Source of the DNA: Anaerolineales bacterium | GTDB lineage: Bacteria > Chloroflexota > Anaerolineae > Anaerolineales > UBA11579 | NCBI GenBank assembly: GCA_019454165.1 | Contig: CP075367.1 | Coordinates: 1,404,805-1,468,804 of the forward strand | Length of the DNA: 64,000 nt | Reading direction: 5' to 3' | In this document: in pieces, positions 25,132-32,752 of the stretch | Position numbering within the stretch: the stretch's first letter is position 1 | How the letters are laid out: each line of letters begins with the position of its first letter | Made by a program: the position numbers and the translations under genes | The notes under the pieces: model-generated | What the model was told of the DNA's origin: nothing | What the model saw: only the letters and a program-made list of their open reading frames with translations | The model's database searches: none

Positions 25132-25170
25132 CGCGGTGATGTACGTTAACCGTGCAGAGTGAGGTGAAAC

Positions 25171-25695
25171 ATGAGCGATTTGTTTGACCAAGTAACTGCA
25201 GATCAAGACCCTTTTCGCAGGCTGGCAAGCAAGCTACCCGGCTTTTCTGGCTATATTGAGCGAGAGAACCGCCGCGCGGCTGACAAGATCCTGCGTGAGG
25301 CCCTGGCTGACCGTTTCGAAGCCATTCGCAAGCAGCTGAGCAATGTCCAGAAAGACCTGGCCTCGGCTCAGGAGCTGAGCTACATTGATGACCTGGAAGG
25401 GGCTGCCACCAAGATGCAGACCTTCATTGACAAAGTGCGCACCGCCGCCTACGGCAACAGCAGCTTCTTTGAGGCGATCAAGATCAACCAAGATGAGCTG
25501 GCCAGCTTGTACGAATATGACCTGGCGCTGTTGACCCACGCCGACGATATTGAGCGCAGCGTGCAGAATGTGGCTGCCTCGGTGGGCACGGACGGCATGG
25601 AAGCCGCTGTGCGCCACGTGGTCACGCAAAGCCGTGACCTGGTGGCCGCGTTCGACCAGCGCAGTGAAGTGATCACTGCTCAGCCGGCGGAGTGA
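25171..25695 (+). CDS. Helical protein of the SPFH operon
   Basis: 174 residues, soluble and almost all helical, with heptad-like stretches (EAIRKQLSNVQKDLASAQEL, AATKMQTFIDKVRTA). GAGGTG precedes the ATG. I recognise no domain. It lies 24 bp upstream of the SPFH-domain gene on the same strand, and the pair shares one promoter and one terminator, so the proteins probably form a complex. Confidence 0.7.
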   Translation: MSDLFDQVTADQDPFRRLASKLPGFSGYIERENRRAADKILREALADRFEAIRKQLSNVQKDLASAQELSYIDDLEGAATKMQTFIDKVRTAAYGNSSFFEAIKINQDELASLYEYDLALLTHADDIERSVQNVAASVGTDGMEAAVRHVVTQSRDLVAAFDQRSEVITAQPAE

Positions 25696-25719
25696 CCGGC
25701 CTCAAGAGGAGACTAGACC

Positions 25720-26751
25720 ATGGCTCGCATTTTTGACGTAATTGAATACCCGAATGAAATGAAAGAAGAGATCGTGCATCGCTTCCCTGAGAGCGGTGCG
25801 GGCGACTTCCGCATTGGCTCGCAGGTGATCGTGCGCGAATCGCAGAGTGCGGTCTTCTTCCGTGACGGCAAGGCGCTCGACGTCTTCAAGCCCGGCCGCC
25901 ACACCATCGCCACCGCCAACGTGCCGCTGCTGGTCGACCTGATCGGCAAGGCCTTCAACGACCGCAGCCCCTTCACGGCTGAGGTCTACTTCGTCTCCCG
26001 CCGCGAATTTCTGGACCGCAAGTGGGGCACTCCGCAGCCGATCGTGATGCAGACCCCGGGCGTTGGCCTGGGCTGGCTGCTGCTGCAGGGCTTCGGCACC
26101 TACGCCTACTCGGTGGAGGATCCGCAGCAGTTCGTGACCCAGGTGGTCGGCACGCAAGGCGTGTACGACACCGTGGACATCGAGAACGACCTGCGCTCGC
26201 GCTTGCTGCGCTCCTTCTCTGATCTGCTGGGTGAGATGAAGGGCAAGTACACCACTGTGCAAGACATCATCGGCAATCAGGAAGAGATCAGCGCGGCCGT
26301 GCGCGCCAAGGCGCAGGATGATTTCGAGGCGCGTGGCCTGACCCTGAAGGCTTTCGTGATCGCCAACATGACCCCTTCGGCCACCACGGCCGAGGCGCTG
26401 CGCAGCATGGGCCTGCTCGACTCGGCCACCTACACGCAGCTGCAGGCGGCTGACGCCATGCGCGAGGCGGCCAACAACCCCAGCGGCGGCGCGGGCCTGA
26501 CGGCCGGCATCGGCGCGGGCGTGGGTATTGGCCAGGTGATGAGCGAGGCGCTGAAGGGCGCTGGCACCACGGCCGCAGCGGCCGCCGCCAGCATGCCGGA
26601 CGTGATGACCACCGGCGAAGCCGCCAGCATCCTCAAGGTGACAGAAGCAGACATCGTGGCCGCCATCGAAGCCAAAGAGCTGAGCGCCAAGAAGGTGGGC
26701 GGCAGCTACCGCATCACCAAATCCGCCATGGAGAAGTTCCTGGGCGGGTAG
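25720..26751 (+). CDS. SPFH/band-7 protein with C-terminal HTH
   Basis: 343 residues. Residues 20-230 are an SPFH domain of the YdjI/virion-core-like type, with no N-terminal membrane anchor (SQVIVRESQSAVFFRDGKAL, VYFVSRREFLDRKWGTPQPI). An Ala/Gly-rich linker (245-290) leads to an excisionase/MerR-like helix-turn-helix (about 292-343: VMTTGEAASILKVTEADIVA, GGSYRITKSAMEKFL). Relatives usually end in a zinc ribbon, so the HTH end is uncommon. The HTH may bind DNA or may be a protein-contact module. Confidence 0.85.
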   Translation: MARIFDVIEYPNEMKEEIVHRFPESGAGDFRIGSQVIVRESQSAVFFRDGKALDVFKPGRHTIATANVPLLVDLIGKAFNDRSPFTAEVYFVSRREFLDRKWGTPQPIVMQTPGVGLGWLLLQGFGTYAYSVEDPQQFVTQVVGTQGVYDTVDIENDLRSRLLRSFSDLLGEMKGKYTTVQDIIGNQEEISAAVRAKAQDDFEARGLTLKAFVIANMTPSATTAEALRSMGLLDSATYTQLQAADAMREAANNPSGGAGLTAGIGAGVGIGQVMSEALKGAGTTAAAAAASMPDVMTTGEAASILKVTEADIVAAIEAKELSAKKVGGSYRITKSAMEKFLGG

Positions 26752-26770
26752 ATTGCCTGGATGCAAAATC

Positions 26771-26803
26771 AAAGGCCGCAGCGAAAGCTGCGGCCTTTTT
26801 TTG
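26771..26803 (+). terminator. Intrinsic terminator of the SPFH operon
   Basis: AAAGGCCGCAGC, loop GAAA, GCTGCGGCCTTT, then a T run. Confidence 0.92.
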
Positions 26804-26814
26804 TTTCTTCTTGT

Positions 26815-26862
26815 CCACAGATGAACACTGATTTATCTGTGTAAATCTGTGTTCATCTGTGG
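26815..26862. repeat. CCRCAGAT palindromic repeat
   Basis: CCACAGATGAACACTGATTT and, inverted, AAATCTGTGTTCATCTGTGG. It lies between the SPFH terminator and the stop of the FAD oxidoreductase gene. Confidence 0.88.
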
Positions 26863-26863
26863 A

Positions 26864-28048
26864 TTATTTCCTCTCCACAAACCGCGCCTCTTCTGCCGTC
26901 ACCTCGCCGCGTTCGCGCCAGGCGAAGCGGTGGGCGTATTTGTTGGTCAGCCCCTCCACGACATCGGCCGTGACTTTGCCGATCAGTGGCGTGAACTTGA
27001 AGGCGTGCCCGCTGCCGCCGGCGCTGACCACCAAGCCGGGATGCTCCGGGTCATGGTCGATCCAGAAATCACCATCGAATGTATCGCTGTAGAAGCATAG
27101 GCGCTCAAAAATGCGCGGGGCGTCTTTCAGCCCTGGCAAAGATTCGGCAAAGAATTTGCGGAACATGGCTTCGGTGCCCTCGGGCATGATGCGCGGCAGG
27201 GTTGGGTCCATGGGCCAGCCGGGGCCGTGGTTGGCCAGCTTGAGCGTGCCATCCGCCTGGGCCGGGAAGCCGTACCAGCCGGTCTTGCCCACATCGGCCG
27301 TCCATACCGGGAACAGCGGCGGCTGGTAGCGGGTCAGCTCGGCGGCTGGCACCTGGAAATGCATCACCGGCTGGGCGGTGGACCAGATCACGTTCTGTAG
27401 CCAGGGCAACAGCGTGCTGGTCCAGGTGCCTGCGCACACCACCACCATGTCGGCCAGGTACTCGCCGCCGTCAGCGGTGCGCACGCCAGTTACCCTGCTG
27501 CCGTCTTGGATGAGTTCGGTGAAGCGCGCTCCTTCGATGATGTTGACGCCGGCGGCGCGGGCGCGGGCCGTCAGCAAGGTGACCACACGGCCACTGGGCG
27601 ACCAGCCGCCCTGTGGATTCAAGTAGCCATCCGGGTACATGGCTGCGTTCCAGGCCGGATAGCGCTTGCTGATCTCGGCTGAATTCAGGCGCTCGATGGC
27701 GTGGCCGCGTTTGAGCAGCAGCTGGTAGCTTTCGTATTCAAAATCGCCCGGCCCCATGCCGTCCAGGGTGAAGTACAGCACGCCGGTCTCGTGGAAGACG
27801 GTTTCGCCCAGCTCCTGATTCCACTGGCGCCACAGCGCCAGGGATTCTTCCATCATCTCCATGTAGAACTCATCGCGGCCATAGTCCATGCGGATGACCT
27901 TGCTGATGTCGGTGGAGGCGGCATCCGGGTGCGGCACTGGACCGGGCTCAAGCAGGGTCACGGCGTGGCCGCGGCTGCGCAATTCCAAAGCGGTGTTGAT
28001 GCCCAAGGTGCCGCCGCCGACGATGAGGATGTGGGATGTATTGGTCAT
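26864..28048 (-). CDS. FAD-dependent oxidoreductase (sarcosine oxidase/DAO type)
   Basis: 394 residues. An N-terminal dinucleotide-binding motif is present (HILIVGGGTLGINTALELRS, GxGxxG relaxed to GGGTLG). Substrate-domain strands follow (GVLYFTLDGMGPGDFEYES), then MVVVCAGTWTSTLL, and near the C-terminus DHDPEHPGLVVSAGGSGHAF, the HPGLxxAxGxxGHGF-like motif of the DAO/MSOX family. It oxidises an N-methyl amino acid or related amine, producing H2O2 or reduced flavin. No subunit genes lie nearby. Confidence 0.9.
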   Translation of the reverse strand: MTNTSHILIVGGGTLGINTALELRSRGHAVTLLEPGPVPHPDAASTDISKVIRMDYGRDEFYMEMMEESLALWRQWNQELGETVFHETGVLYFTLDGMGPGDFEYESYQLLLKRGHAIERLNSAEISKRYPAWNAAMYPDGYLNPQGGWSPSGRVVTLLTARARAAGVNIIEGARFTELIQDGSRVTGVRTADGGEYLADMVVVCAGTWTSTLLPWLQNVIWSTAQPVMHFQVPAAELTRYQPPLFPVWTADVGKTGWYGFPAQADGTLKLANHGPGWPMDPTLPRIMPEGTEAMFRKFFAESLPGLKDAPRIFERLCFYSDTFDGDFWIDHDPEHPGLVVSAGGSGHAFKFTPLIGKVTADVVEGLTNKYAHRFAWRERGEVTAEEARFVERK

Positions 28049-28069
28049 TTTAGGATCCTAAAGGCTTAG

Positions 28070-28137
28070 CCGCAGATAACGCAGATGGACGCAGATAAAA
28101 ACCTTTTTTATCCGTGTTTATCTGCGTTCATCTGCGG
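28070..28137. repeat. CCRCAGAT palindromic repeat
   Basis: CCGCAGATAACGCAGATGGA and, inverted, TATCTGCGTTCATCTGCGG. The right arm runs into the 3' end of the DUF1684 gene. Confidence 0.85.
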
Positions 28138-28629
28138 CAGTCTTTCTCCGGCGCGGATGGGAACGCTCAGGCGGTTCTCGGCGGGCGGGATGGGGCAGTT
28201 CCACATCTCGTTGTAGGCGCAGTATGGGTTGTAGGCCAGGTTGAAGTCGATCAGGAACTTGCCATCCGGCAGCTGCTCGGGGTCGAGGTAGCGGCCGGCG
28301 CCGTAGGTCTCGCTGCCCGCCAGCGAATCGACGAAGAGCAGAAAGTAGCCATGCGGGCTGGAGAACAGGGTCAGCTCAGCGGTTTGCCCTTCCACCTCGA
28401 AGGCGAAGCGGCCGTAGCGTTTGTAGCTCTTCACATCGCCGGTGGAGGTGGGCATCTCGAGCATGGTCTGCTCGGGAAGCGGCTCGATCTCGACTTCCAG
28501 GCGCAGGGACGGGTTCTCGGGGAAGTAGCTCAGCGCGGTGAAACTTTCGCGCTGCTCCGGGGTCAGGGGTGATTGCGGGCTGCTGGCAAAGAACTCGTCT
28601 TTGCCGGCGCGATATTCCTGTAGAGACAT
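28108..28629 (-). CDS. DUF1684-family protein
   Basis: 173 residues from the ATG at 28629, which has AGGAG upstream. The DUF1684 signature is present near the C-terminus: RYLDPEQLPDGKFLIDFNLA, YNPYCAYNEMWNCPIPPAEN. Members are beta-rich proteins of unknown enzymatic role. The last ten or so codons (LPQMNADKHG) and the stop come from a CCRCAGAT repeat, so the natural C-terminus has probably been replaced or extended by the repeat. Confidence 0.88.
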   Translation of the reverse strand: MSLQEYRAGKDEFFASSPQSPLTPEQRESFTALSYFPENPSLRLEVEIEPLPEQTMLEMPTSTGDVKSYKRYGRFAFEVEGQTAELTLFSSPHGYFLLFVDSLAGSETYGAGRYLDPEQLPDGKFLIDFNLAYNPYCAYNEMWNCPIPPAENRLSVPIRAGERLPQMNADKHG

Positions 28630-28646
28630 AACGACTCCTTTAAAAG

Positions 28647-28672
28647 CTACTGGCCGGTTTCCCGGCCAGTAG
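28647..28672. repeat. Perfect 11-bp hairpin
   Basis: CTACTGGCCGG-TTTC-CCGGCCAGTAG between the UbiA stop and the DUF1684 ribosome-binding site. Only a short T run follows on the minus strand, so it may be a weak terminator. Confidence 0.6.
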
Positions 28673-28695
28673 TGTAACTCAGTCAATTTGAGGAG

Positions 28696-29748
28696 CTAGC
28701 TGAACAGCCCCATCACGTAGGGCGTTGCCAGGTTGAGCAGCAAGCCCAGGGTGAAGAATTCGCCGGCCTTGCGGTTGAACAGCATCGCCCAGCTGACGTA
28801 CCACAGCGGCCACACCGTCCAGCCAGCCGGAGCTTTGGCCGGCTTCGGCTCGGAGTAGGCCTTCCAGGTCTGGCGCAAGCGCGGGATCGCCAGGAAGGTC
28901 AGCAGCACCCACGGGCCGGTGTACTTCAGGAACACCATCGCCAGGATCAGAATGTAGAAGATGATGAAAGTGACCTTGTTTAGCTGCAGCGAGCGCTTCT
29001 CGCCCAGCAGCACCGGTACCGAGTTCACGCCCACTTTCTTGTCAGGCTTGATCTTGTCGATGTGCTTGCCGATCAGCACCGAGGCCACGATGAGCCCATA
29101 CGGCAGCGAGAGCACCCAGATGGCGGGCGAGATCACGCCCGAGGCGGCGAAGGCGGTGCCGCCGATCATCAACGGCCCCCACACGATCAGCGCAGTCAGC
29201 TCGCCCAGGCCAGCGCGCTTGAGCACGCTGGTGTAGAGCAGGCTGAGCAGCAAACCGGCCACGCCGAAGGCTACGATCAGGATGCCGCGCTGGCTGAAGA
29301 GGTACAGCATGATGGCGAGGTCGACCAGGTTGAGCAGACCCGCGGCCAGCAGCAGACCCTTGGGGGTGGTCAGACCGCCCAGGATGGGGTGGGTGCTGTA
29401 TTGGGCACGCGGGTAGTCCTCAGTGTCCACGCCCTGGCGCACGTCAAAGTAATCGTTCAGCAGGTTGTTGGAGGCGTGTGCGGCCACCACGCCGATGACG
29501 GCCAGGATGCCCAGCAGCCAATTCACATTGCCGATACCGACCTGCTCGGCGGCGATGAGCAAGCCCAGCATGCCGGAGGTGAAGGACATCGAGAACACGC
29601 AGGCGCGCGAGATCACCAACCAGCGGGTGAGACCATCTGCGAGTTCCAGTTGGGGAATGTTGCAACCGTTCAGCACTGTTTGCCAGCGCTTGACCAGAGG
29701 GATGGGGTGGTTCTTTGCGGCCTTGCGCGCCGCAGCTCGTGTTGCCAT
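28696..29748 (-). CDS. UbiA/MenA-family prenyltransferase
   Basis: 350 residues with about eight membrane helices. The first Asp-rich motif is NNLLNDYFDVRQGVDTEDY. The second is replaced by the MenA-like SVLIGKHIDKIKPDKKVGVN. It should transfer a polyprenyl chain to an aromatic acceptor in the membrane, for a quinone or related lipid. It has no PAS domain, unlike the paralogue at 2262. Confidence 0.9.
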   Translation of the reverse strand: MATRAAARKAAKNHPIPLVKRWQTVLNGCNIPQLELADGLTRWLVISRACVFSMSFTSGMLGLLIAAEQVGIGNVNWLLGILAVIGVVAAHASNNLLNDYFDVRQGVDTEDYPRAQYSTHPILGGLTTPKGLLLAAGLLNLVDLAIMLYLFSQRGILIVAFGVAGLLLSLLYTSVLKRAGLGELTALIVWGPLMIGGTAFAASGVISPAIWVLSLPYGLIVASVLIGKHIDKIKPDKKVGVNSVPVLLGEKRSLQLNKVTFIIFYILILAMVFLKYTGPWVLLTFLAIPRLRQTWKAYSEPKPAKAPAGWTVWPLWYVSWAMLFNRKAGEFFTLGLLLNLATPYVMGLFS

Positions 29749-29825
29749 TAGAGCTCCTTGGATGAAGGTAGAACTTCTTGTGAAGTTCGTAATTAGTGAA
29801 ATTATATAACAAAGTGAGGTGAGGG

Positions 29826-30428
29826 ATGGAACCTCGGCTGGGGGAGCGGGGTAGTATCAGTAGCTTGGACCAAGCCAATTTAGTTGAACTGGCCCGCCGC
29901 GGCGATCAGACCGCCTGGGCAGAACTCGTGCGCCTGCACCAGGAGGCTGTGTTTCGCCTGGCCTACCTGCACCTGGGTGACGCTGCCGATGCACAGGATG
30001 CCGCGCAGGATTGCTTTGTGCGCGCCTACAAGCATCTGGGGCGCTTCAACGCCCAGCGACCGCTGCGGCCCTGGCTGCTGCGCATCGTAGCCAACCTGGC
30101 ACGCAACCGCCAACGCAGCGCCAGCCGCTACTGGGCCGCCTTGCACCGGGCCGCCCGCCAGCAGCCGCAGGCGGTCGAAGGTCCGCAGGCGGGCAGCGAA
30201 GCCGCCCAACAGGCGCACGAGCTGTGGAGCGCAGTGAGCAGGCTGCCGGCTGCAATGCAGAATGTGATCTACCTGCGCTATTTTCTGCAACTTTCGGTGG
30301 AGGAGACCGCCCAGACGCTGGACCAGGCGGCCGGCACGGTGAAATCACAGACCCACCGGGCTTTGCAAAAATTGCACGAGATCATTCGTTCGGACTTTCC
30401 GCAGTTGGAGGAGGACCGCCATGGATGA
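29826..30428 (+). CDS. ECF-type RNA polymerase sigma factor
   Basis: Region 2 (DAADAQDAAQDCFVRAYKHL, RPWLLRIVANLARNRQR) and region 4 (LSVEETAQTLDQAAGTVKSQ) are clear. It overlaps the next gene by 8 bp. The ATG at 29826 follows GTGAGGTGAGGG. An AT-rich promoter (TATATAAC) lies about 20 nt upstream. Confidence 0.93.
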   Translation: MEPRLGERGSISSLDQANLVELARRGDQTAWAELVRLHQEAVFRLAYLHLGDAADAQDAAQDCFVRAYKHLGRFNAQRPLRPWLLRIVANLARNRQRSASRYWAALHRAARQQPQAVEGPQAGSEAAQQAHELWSAVSRLPAAMQNVIYLRYFLQLSVEETAQTLDQAAGTVKSQTHRALQKLHEIIRSDFPQLEEDRHG

Positions 30429-31188
30429 CCGCAGCCTGGCTCATCTTGAAGACTCGTTGCAGCAGGCCGGGCGCATGCTGGCCTATCCGGCCATGCCGGA
30501 TCTGGCCGCCGCGGCCCTCAGGCCGCAAACCGCTCCCCGCAGGCCGCGGCCCGCACTGCGGTTGGCCTGGGCCGCCGCAGCGGTGCTGGCCCTGGCGGCC
30601 AGCCTGCTGGCCGTGCCGGATGTGCGCGCCCGCGTGTTGGAGTTCCTGCAGGTGGGCGGCGTGCACATCAACCTGCCGGCCGAGGGCGTCTCCAAGTTCA
30701 TCTCGACAAAGCGGCTGGCCAAGGCGTTGGAGCAGTATGGCGAGATCGTGCCGCTGGCAGACTTGCAGGGCATCGTCTCGCTGGCGCAAGCGCGCCGCGA
30801 GGCTGGCTTCGAGATCGCGCTGCCCAACTATCCGACCGGCTTGGGCGAGCCCGATCGTGTGTACTTGCAAGGAGACGACGGGGAGCGCTATGCCATCCTG
30901 GTGTGGATGGCTCCAGATGATGCCAAAGTAGATATGGCTGTGTACATTCTTGGCCCAGGTGTGCAGCTCAGCAAGACTCAGCCGGATGCGGTTGAGCGAC
31001 TATGGGTTCACGACAGCCTTGGCGCGTTGGTGGTCGGCAACCATTTCCTGCAAACCCACGCCGGAACTTCCGCAGGCGTGCTGGTTCAAGCGCCAGCCCT
31101 CATCTGGCAGCTGGGCGAATTGACCTATCGGCTTGAGGCCAATCGGCCTGTGCCTGAGTTGTTGCGGATCGCCGAGTCGATCGACTAG
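30421..31188 (+). CDS. Membrane protein, probable anti-sigma factor
   Basis: 255 residues. A cytoplasmic N-terminus of about 50 residues (LAHLEDSLQQAGRMLAYPAM) and one membrane helix (about 54-68, LAWAAAAVLALAASLLAV) precede an extracytoplasmic beta-rich domain with SLAQARREAGFEIALPNYP and YILVWMAPDD-like strands, like the DUF4367 outside domains of other anti-sigmas. Coupled to the ECF gene. The stop overlaps the shared terminator. Confidence 0.72.
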   Translation: MDDRSLAHLEDSLQQAGRMLAYPAMPDLAAAALRPQTAPRRPRPALRLAWAAAAVLALAASLLAVPDVRARVLEFLQVGGVHINLPAEGVSKFISTKRLAKALEQYGEIVPLADLQGIVSLAQARREAGFEIALPNYPTGLGEPDRVYLQGDDGERYAILVWMAPDDAKVDMAVYILGPGVQLSKTQPDAVERLWVHDSLGALVVGNHFLQTHAGTSAGVLVQAPALIWQLGELTYRLEANRPVPELLRIAESID

Positions 31189-31237
31189 CGCAAGAAATAA
31201 AAAGAGCGGCATGTGCCGCTCTTTTTATTTCTTGCGC
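31188..31237. terminator. Bidirectional terminator between convergent genes
   Basis: A perfect 24-bp stem (GCGCAAGAAATAAAAAGAGC and on, loop TG). The left arm begins in the stop of the anti-sigma gene, and the right arm encodes the final Lys-Lys of the minus-strand membrane protein. Confidence 0.92.
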
Positions 31238-31869
31238 AGCGAGCTGTATAGCAGCCAGGCGCCGCCGGCGATCAGCATCAGCGGGCCGACGATGGCCCAG
31301 CTTTGCTCGGTGCCGAGAGCCAGCATCAGGCCGAAGATGAACAGCGGAATGCCTGGGTAGATGCCCCAACTCAGCTGCTGGCCGCCGCTCTTGATCGTGG
31401 ACAGCAGCATGAACGTGAGGCCCAGACCGATGAACAGCAGGCCAGCCGGTTGGAAGGGCAGCTCGCCTGGGACAGATTCAAAGTATGCGACCGCGGCCAG
31501 CGAAAGCATGACCCCGCTGGGGATGATCGCCCACCACATCTCGCGGTTGGTGATGTAGACCGAGGCGAAGCCGAGACTCATCGACGCCAGGAAGAGCGGT
31601 CCGCTGAGACGCTCGCCGACTTCGGGCATGAAGGTGCTCAGCAGGCTCGAGACTGCCAGCCCGGAGACGAAGAAACCCACCATGGCGGCCCACCAGCGCT
31701 TGGTGTTGGTGAAATAGACCGAGAACAGGGCGATGGCGGCGATGGCCAGCAGCGCGCCGAACAAACCACTTCGCGCAGAGCCGGGGATAAGCCCAAATTG
31801 CTCCAGCGCCAAAAAGGCGCCGGCCAGAATAAGAATGAGTCCAAGGATGTTGCGGCTGTCTTTGAGCAT
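31225..31869 (-). CDS. Polytopic membrane protein
   Basis: 214 residues with seven or so hydrophobic helices (ILGLILILAGAFLALEQFGL, LFGALLAIAAIALFSVYF, GLLFIGLGLTFMLLSTI). The LGLILILAGAFLALEQFG start is like the short LiaF/DUF5668-type membrane repeats. GGAGGATTC precedes the ATG. It ends in the shared terminator. No enzyme motif is seen. Confidence 0.72.
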   Translation of the reverse strand: MLKDSRNILGLILILAGAFLALEQFGLIPGSARSGLFGALLAIAAIALFSVYFTNTKRWWAAMVGFFVSGLAVSSLLSTFMPEVGERLSGPLFLASMSLGFASVYITNREMWWAIIPSGVMLSLAAVAYFESVPGELPFQPAGLLFIGLGLTFMLLSTIKSGGQQLSWGIYPGIPLFIFGLMLALGTEQSWAIVGPLMLIAGGAWLLYSSLRKK

Positions 31870-31920
31870 GAATCCTCCGTCTGAGTGATTATACGCTTCG
31901 GCGGCCAGCAGGTTTCAGCG

Positions 31921-32652
31921 CTAGCTGACCCGCCCGAAGGCGTAATAGGTGGGCACATGCAGTTGGCGCGTGCCGGCTGCCCAGGCCGCCGCGTCGAGGG
32001 CCAGCCAGCGCTCGAGCTCCTGAGCGGGCATATGCCCGCTCAGGTCGGCGCGCAGGGTAGCGGCCTCGCCTTCGGCGGCCGGGCTGCTGGTTTGTAGCAT
32101 TCCGCTGTCTACAAGTTGCAGCCCGGCCGCCGCGAACAGCGCCGGCAGGCGGCCGCCCACCGTTGGGTCGGCGCCGCGAGCGTGCAAGGCTTCGGTCTGG
32201 GCGCGGCCCAGCGGCGCGAGTTCGTTTGGCGCGTCGGTGCGCTGGCTGTAGTCCGGTTCGGCCAGGGCCAGCACCGCGCCGCCGCGGCGCACCACACGGC
32301 GCATCTCGGCCAGGGCTTGGGCAGGCTCACTGACCCACAGCAGCACGAAATGACAGAAGGCAATATCAAAGGACGCGTCCGGGTAGGGCAGGGTGTGTGC
32401 ATCGCCCACGGTGAGCTGCGCCGCCGGGGCATGCTGCTGGGCCAGCGCCAGGGCGCCGCGGTCGATGTCCAGCCCGGCCAGCAGGCTGCCCGCCGGCATC
32501 GTTAGCGCGCGCAGCACTGCGCCCGTGCCGCAGCCGACCTCCAGCACGCGGCGGGCGTTGGGCAGCCCGGCGGCCGCCAGCAGGTGGCGGCGCGCCGGCG
32601 CGGTCCAGGCGGCTTGCTGGGTGTAGCGCTGGTGGGCGAGGGCTGACTGCAT
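31921..32652 (-). CDS. SAM-dependent methyltransferase (class I)
   Basis: 243 residues from the ATG at 32652. Motif I is VLEVGCGTGAVLRAL; GLDIDRGALALAQQHAP supplies the ribose-binding Asp; GDAHTLPYPDASFDIAFCHF and RRGGAVLALAEPDYSQ complete the Rossmann core. It most resembles UbiE/class-11-type small-molecule methyltransferases. The acceptor is unknown. The frame is open further upstream into the neighbouring gene region, but a TATAAT 7 nt before 32652 fixes the likely start. Confidence 0.9.
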   Translation of the reverse strand: MQSALAHQRYTQQAAWTAPARRHLLAAAGLPNARRVLEVGCGTGAVLRALTMPAGSLLAGLDIDRGALALAQQHAPAAQLTVGDAHTLPYPDASFDIAFCHFVLLWVSEPAQALAEMRRVVRRGGAVLALAEPDYSQRTDAPNELAPLGRAQTEALHARGADPTVGGRLPALFAAAGLQLVDSGMLQTSSPAAEGEAATLRADLSGHMPAQELERWLALDAAAWAAGTRQLHVPTYYAFGRVS

Positions 32653-32659
32653 ACCTGAG

Positions 32660-32665
32660 ATTATA
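32660..32665 (-). promoter_or_regulatory. -10 box of the methyltransferase gene (leaderless)
   Basis: A perfect TATAAT on the minus strand ends 7 nt before the ATG at 32652. Confidence 0.6.
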
Positions 32666-32698
32666 TGGGCACGCATCCATGTGGGGCGCAGCTTTAAT

Positions 32699-32731
32699 GC
32701 AAGAGGCGCAGGTTTTGCCTGCGCCTCTTGT
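32699..32731. terminator. Hairpin after the metalloprotease gene
   Basis: CAAGAGGCGCAGG-TTTTG-CCTGCGCCTCTTG, a 13-bp perfect stem 22 nt past the stop. The T run is poor, so termination efficiency is uncertain. Confidence 0.7.
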
Positions 32732-32752
32732 GTGTGACAGAGTTGGGTGAGC

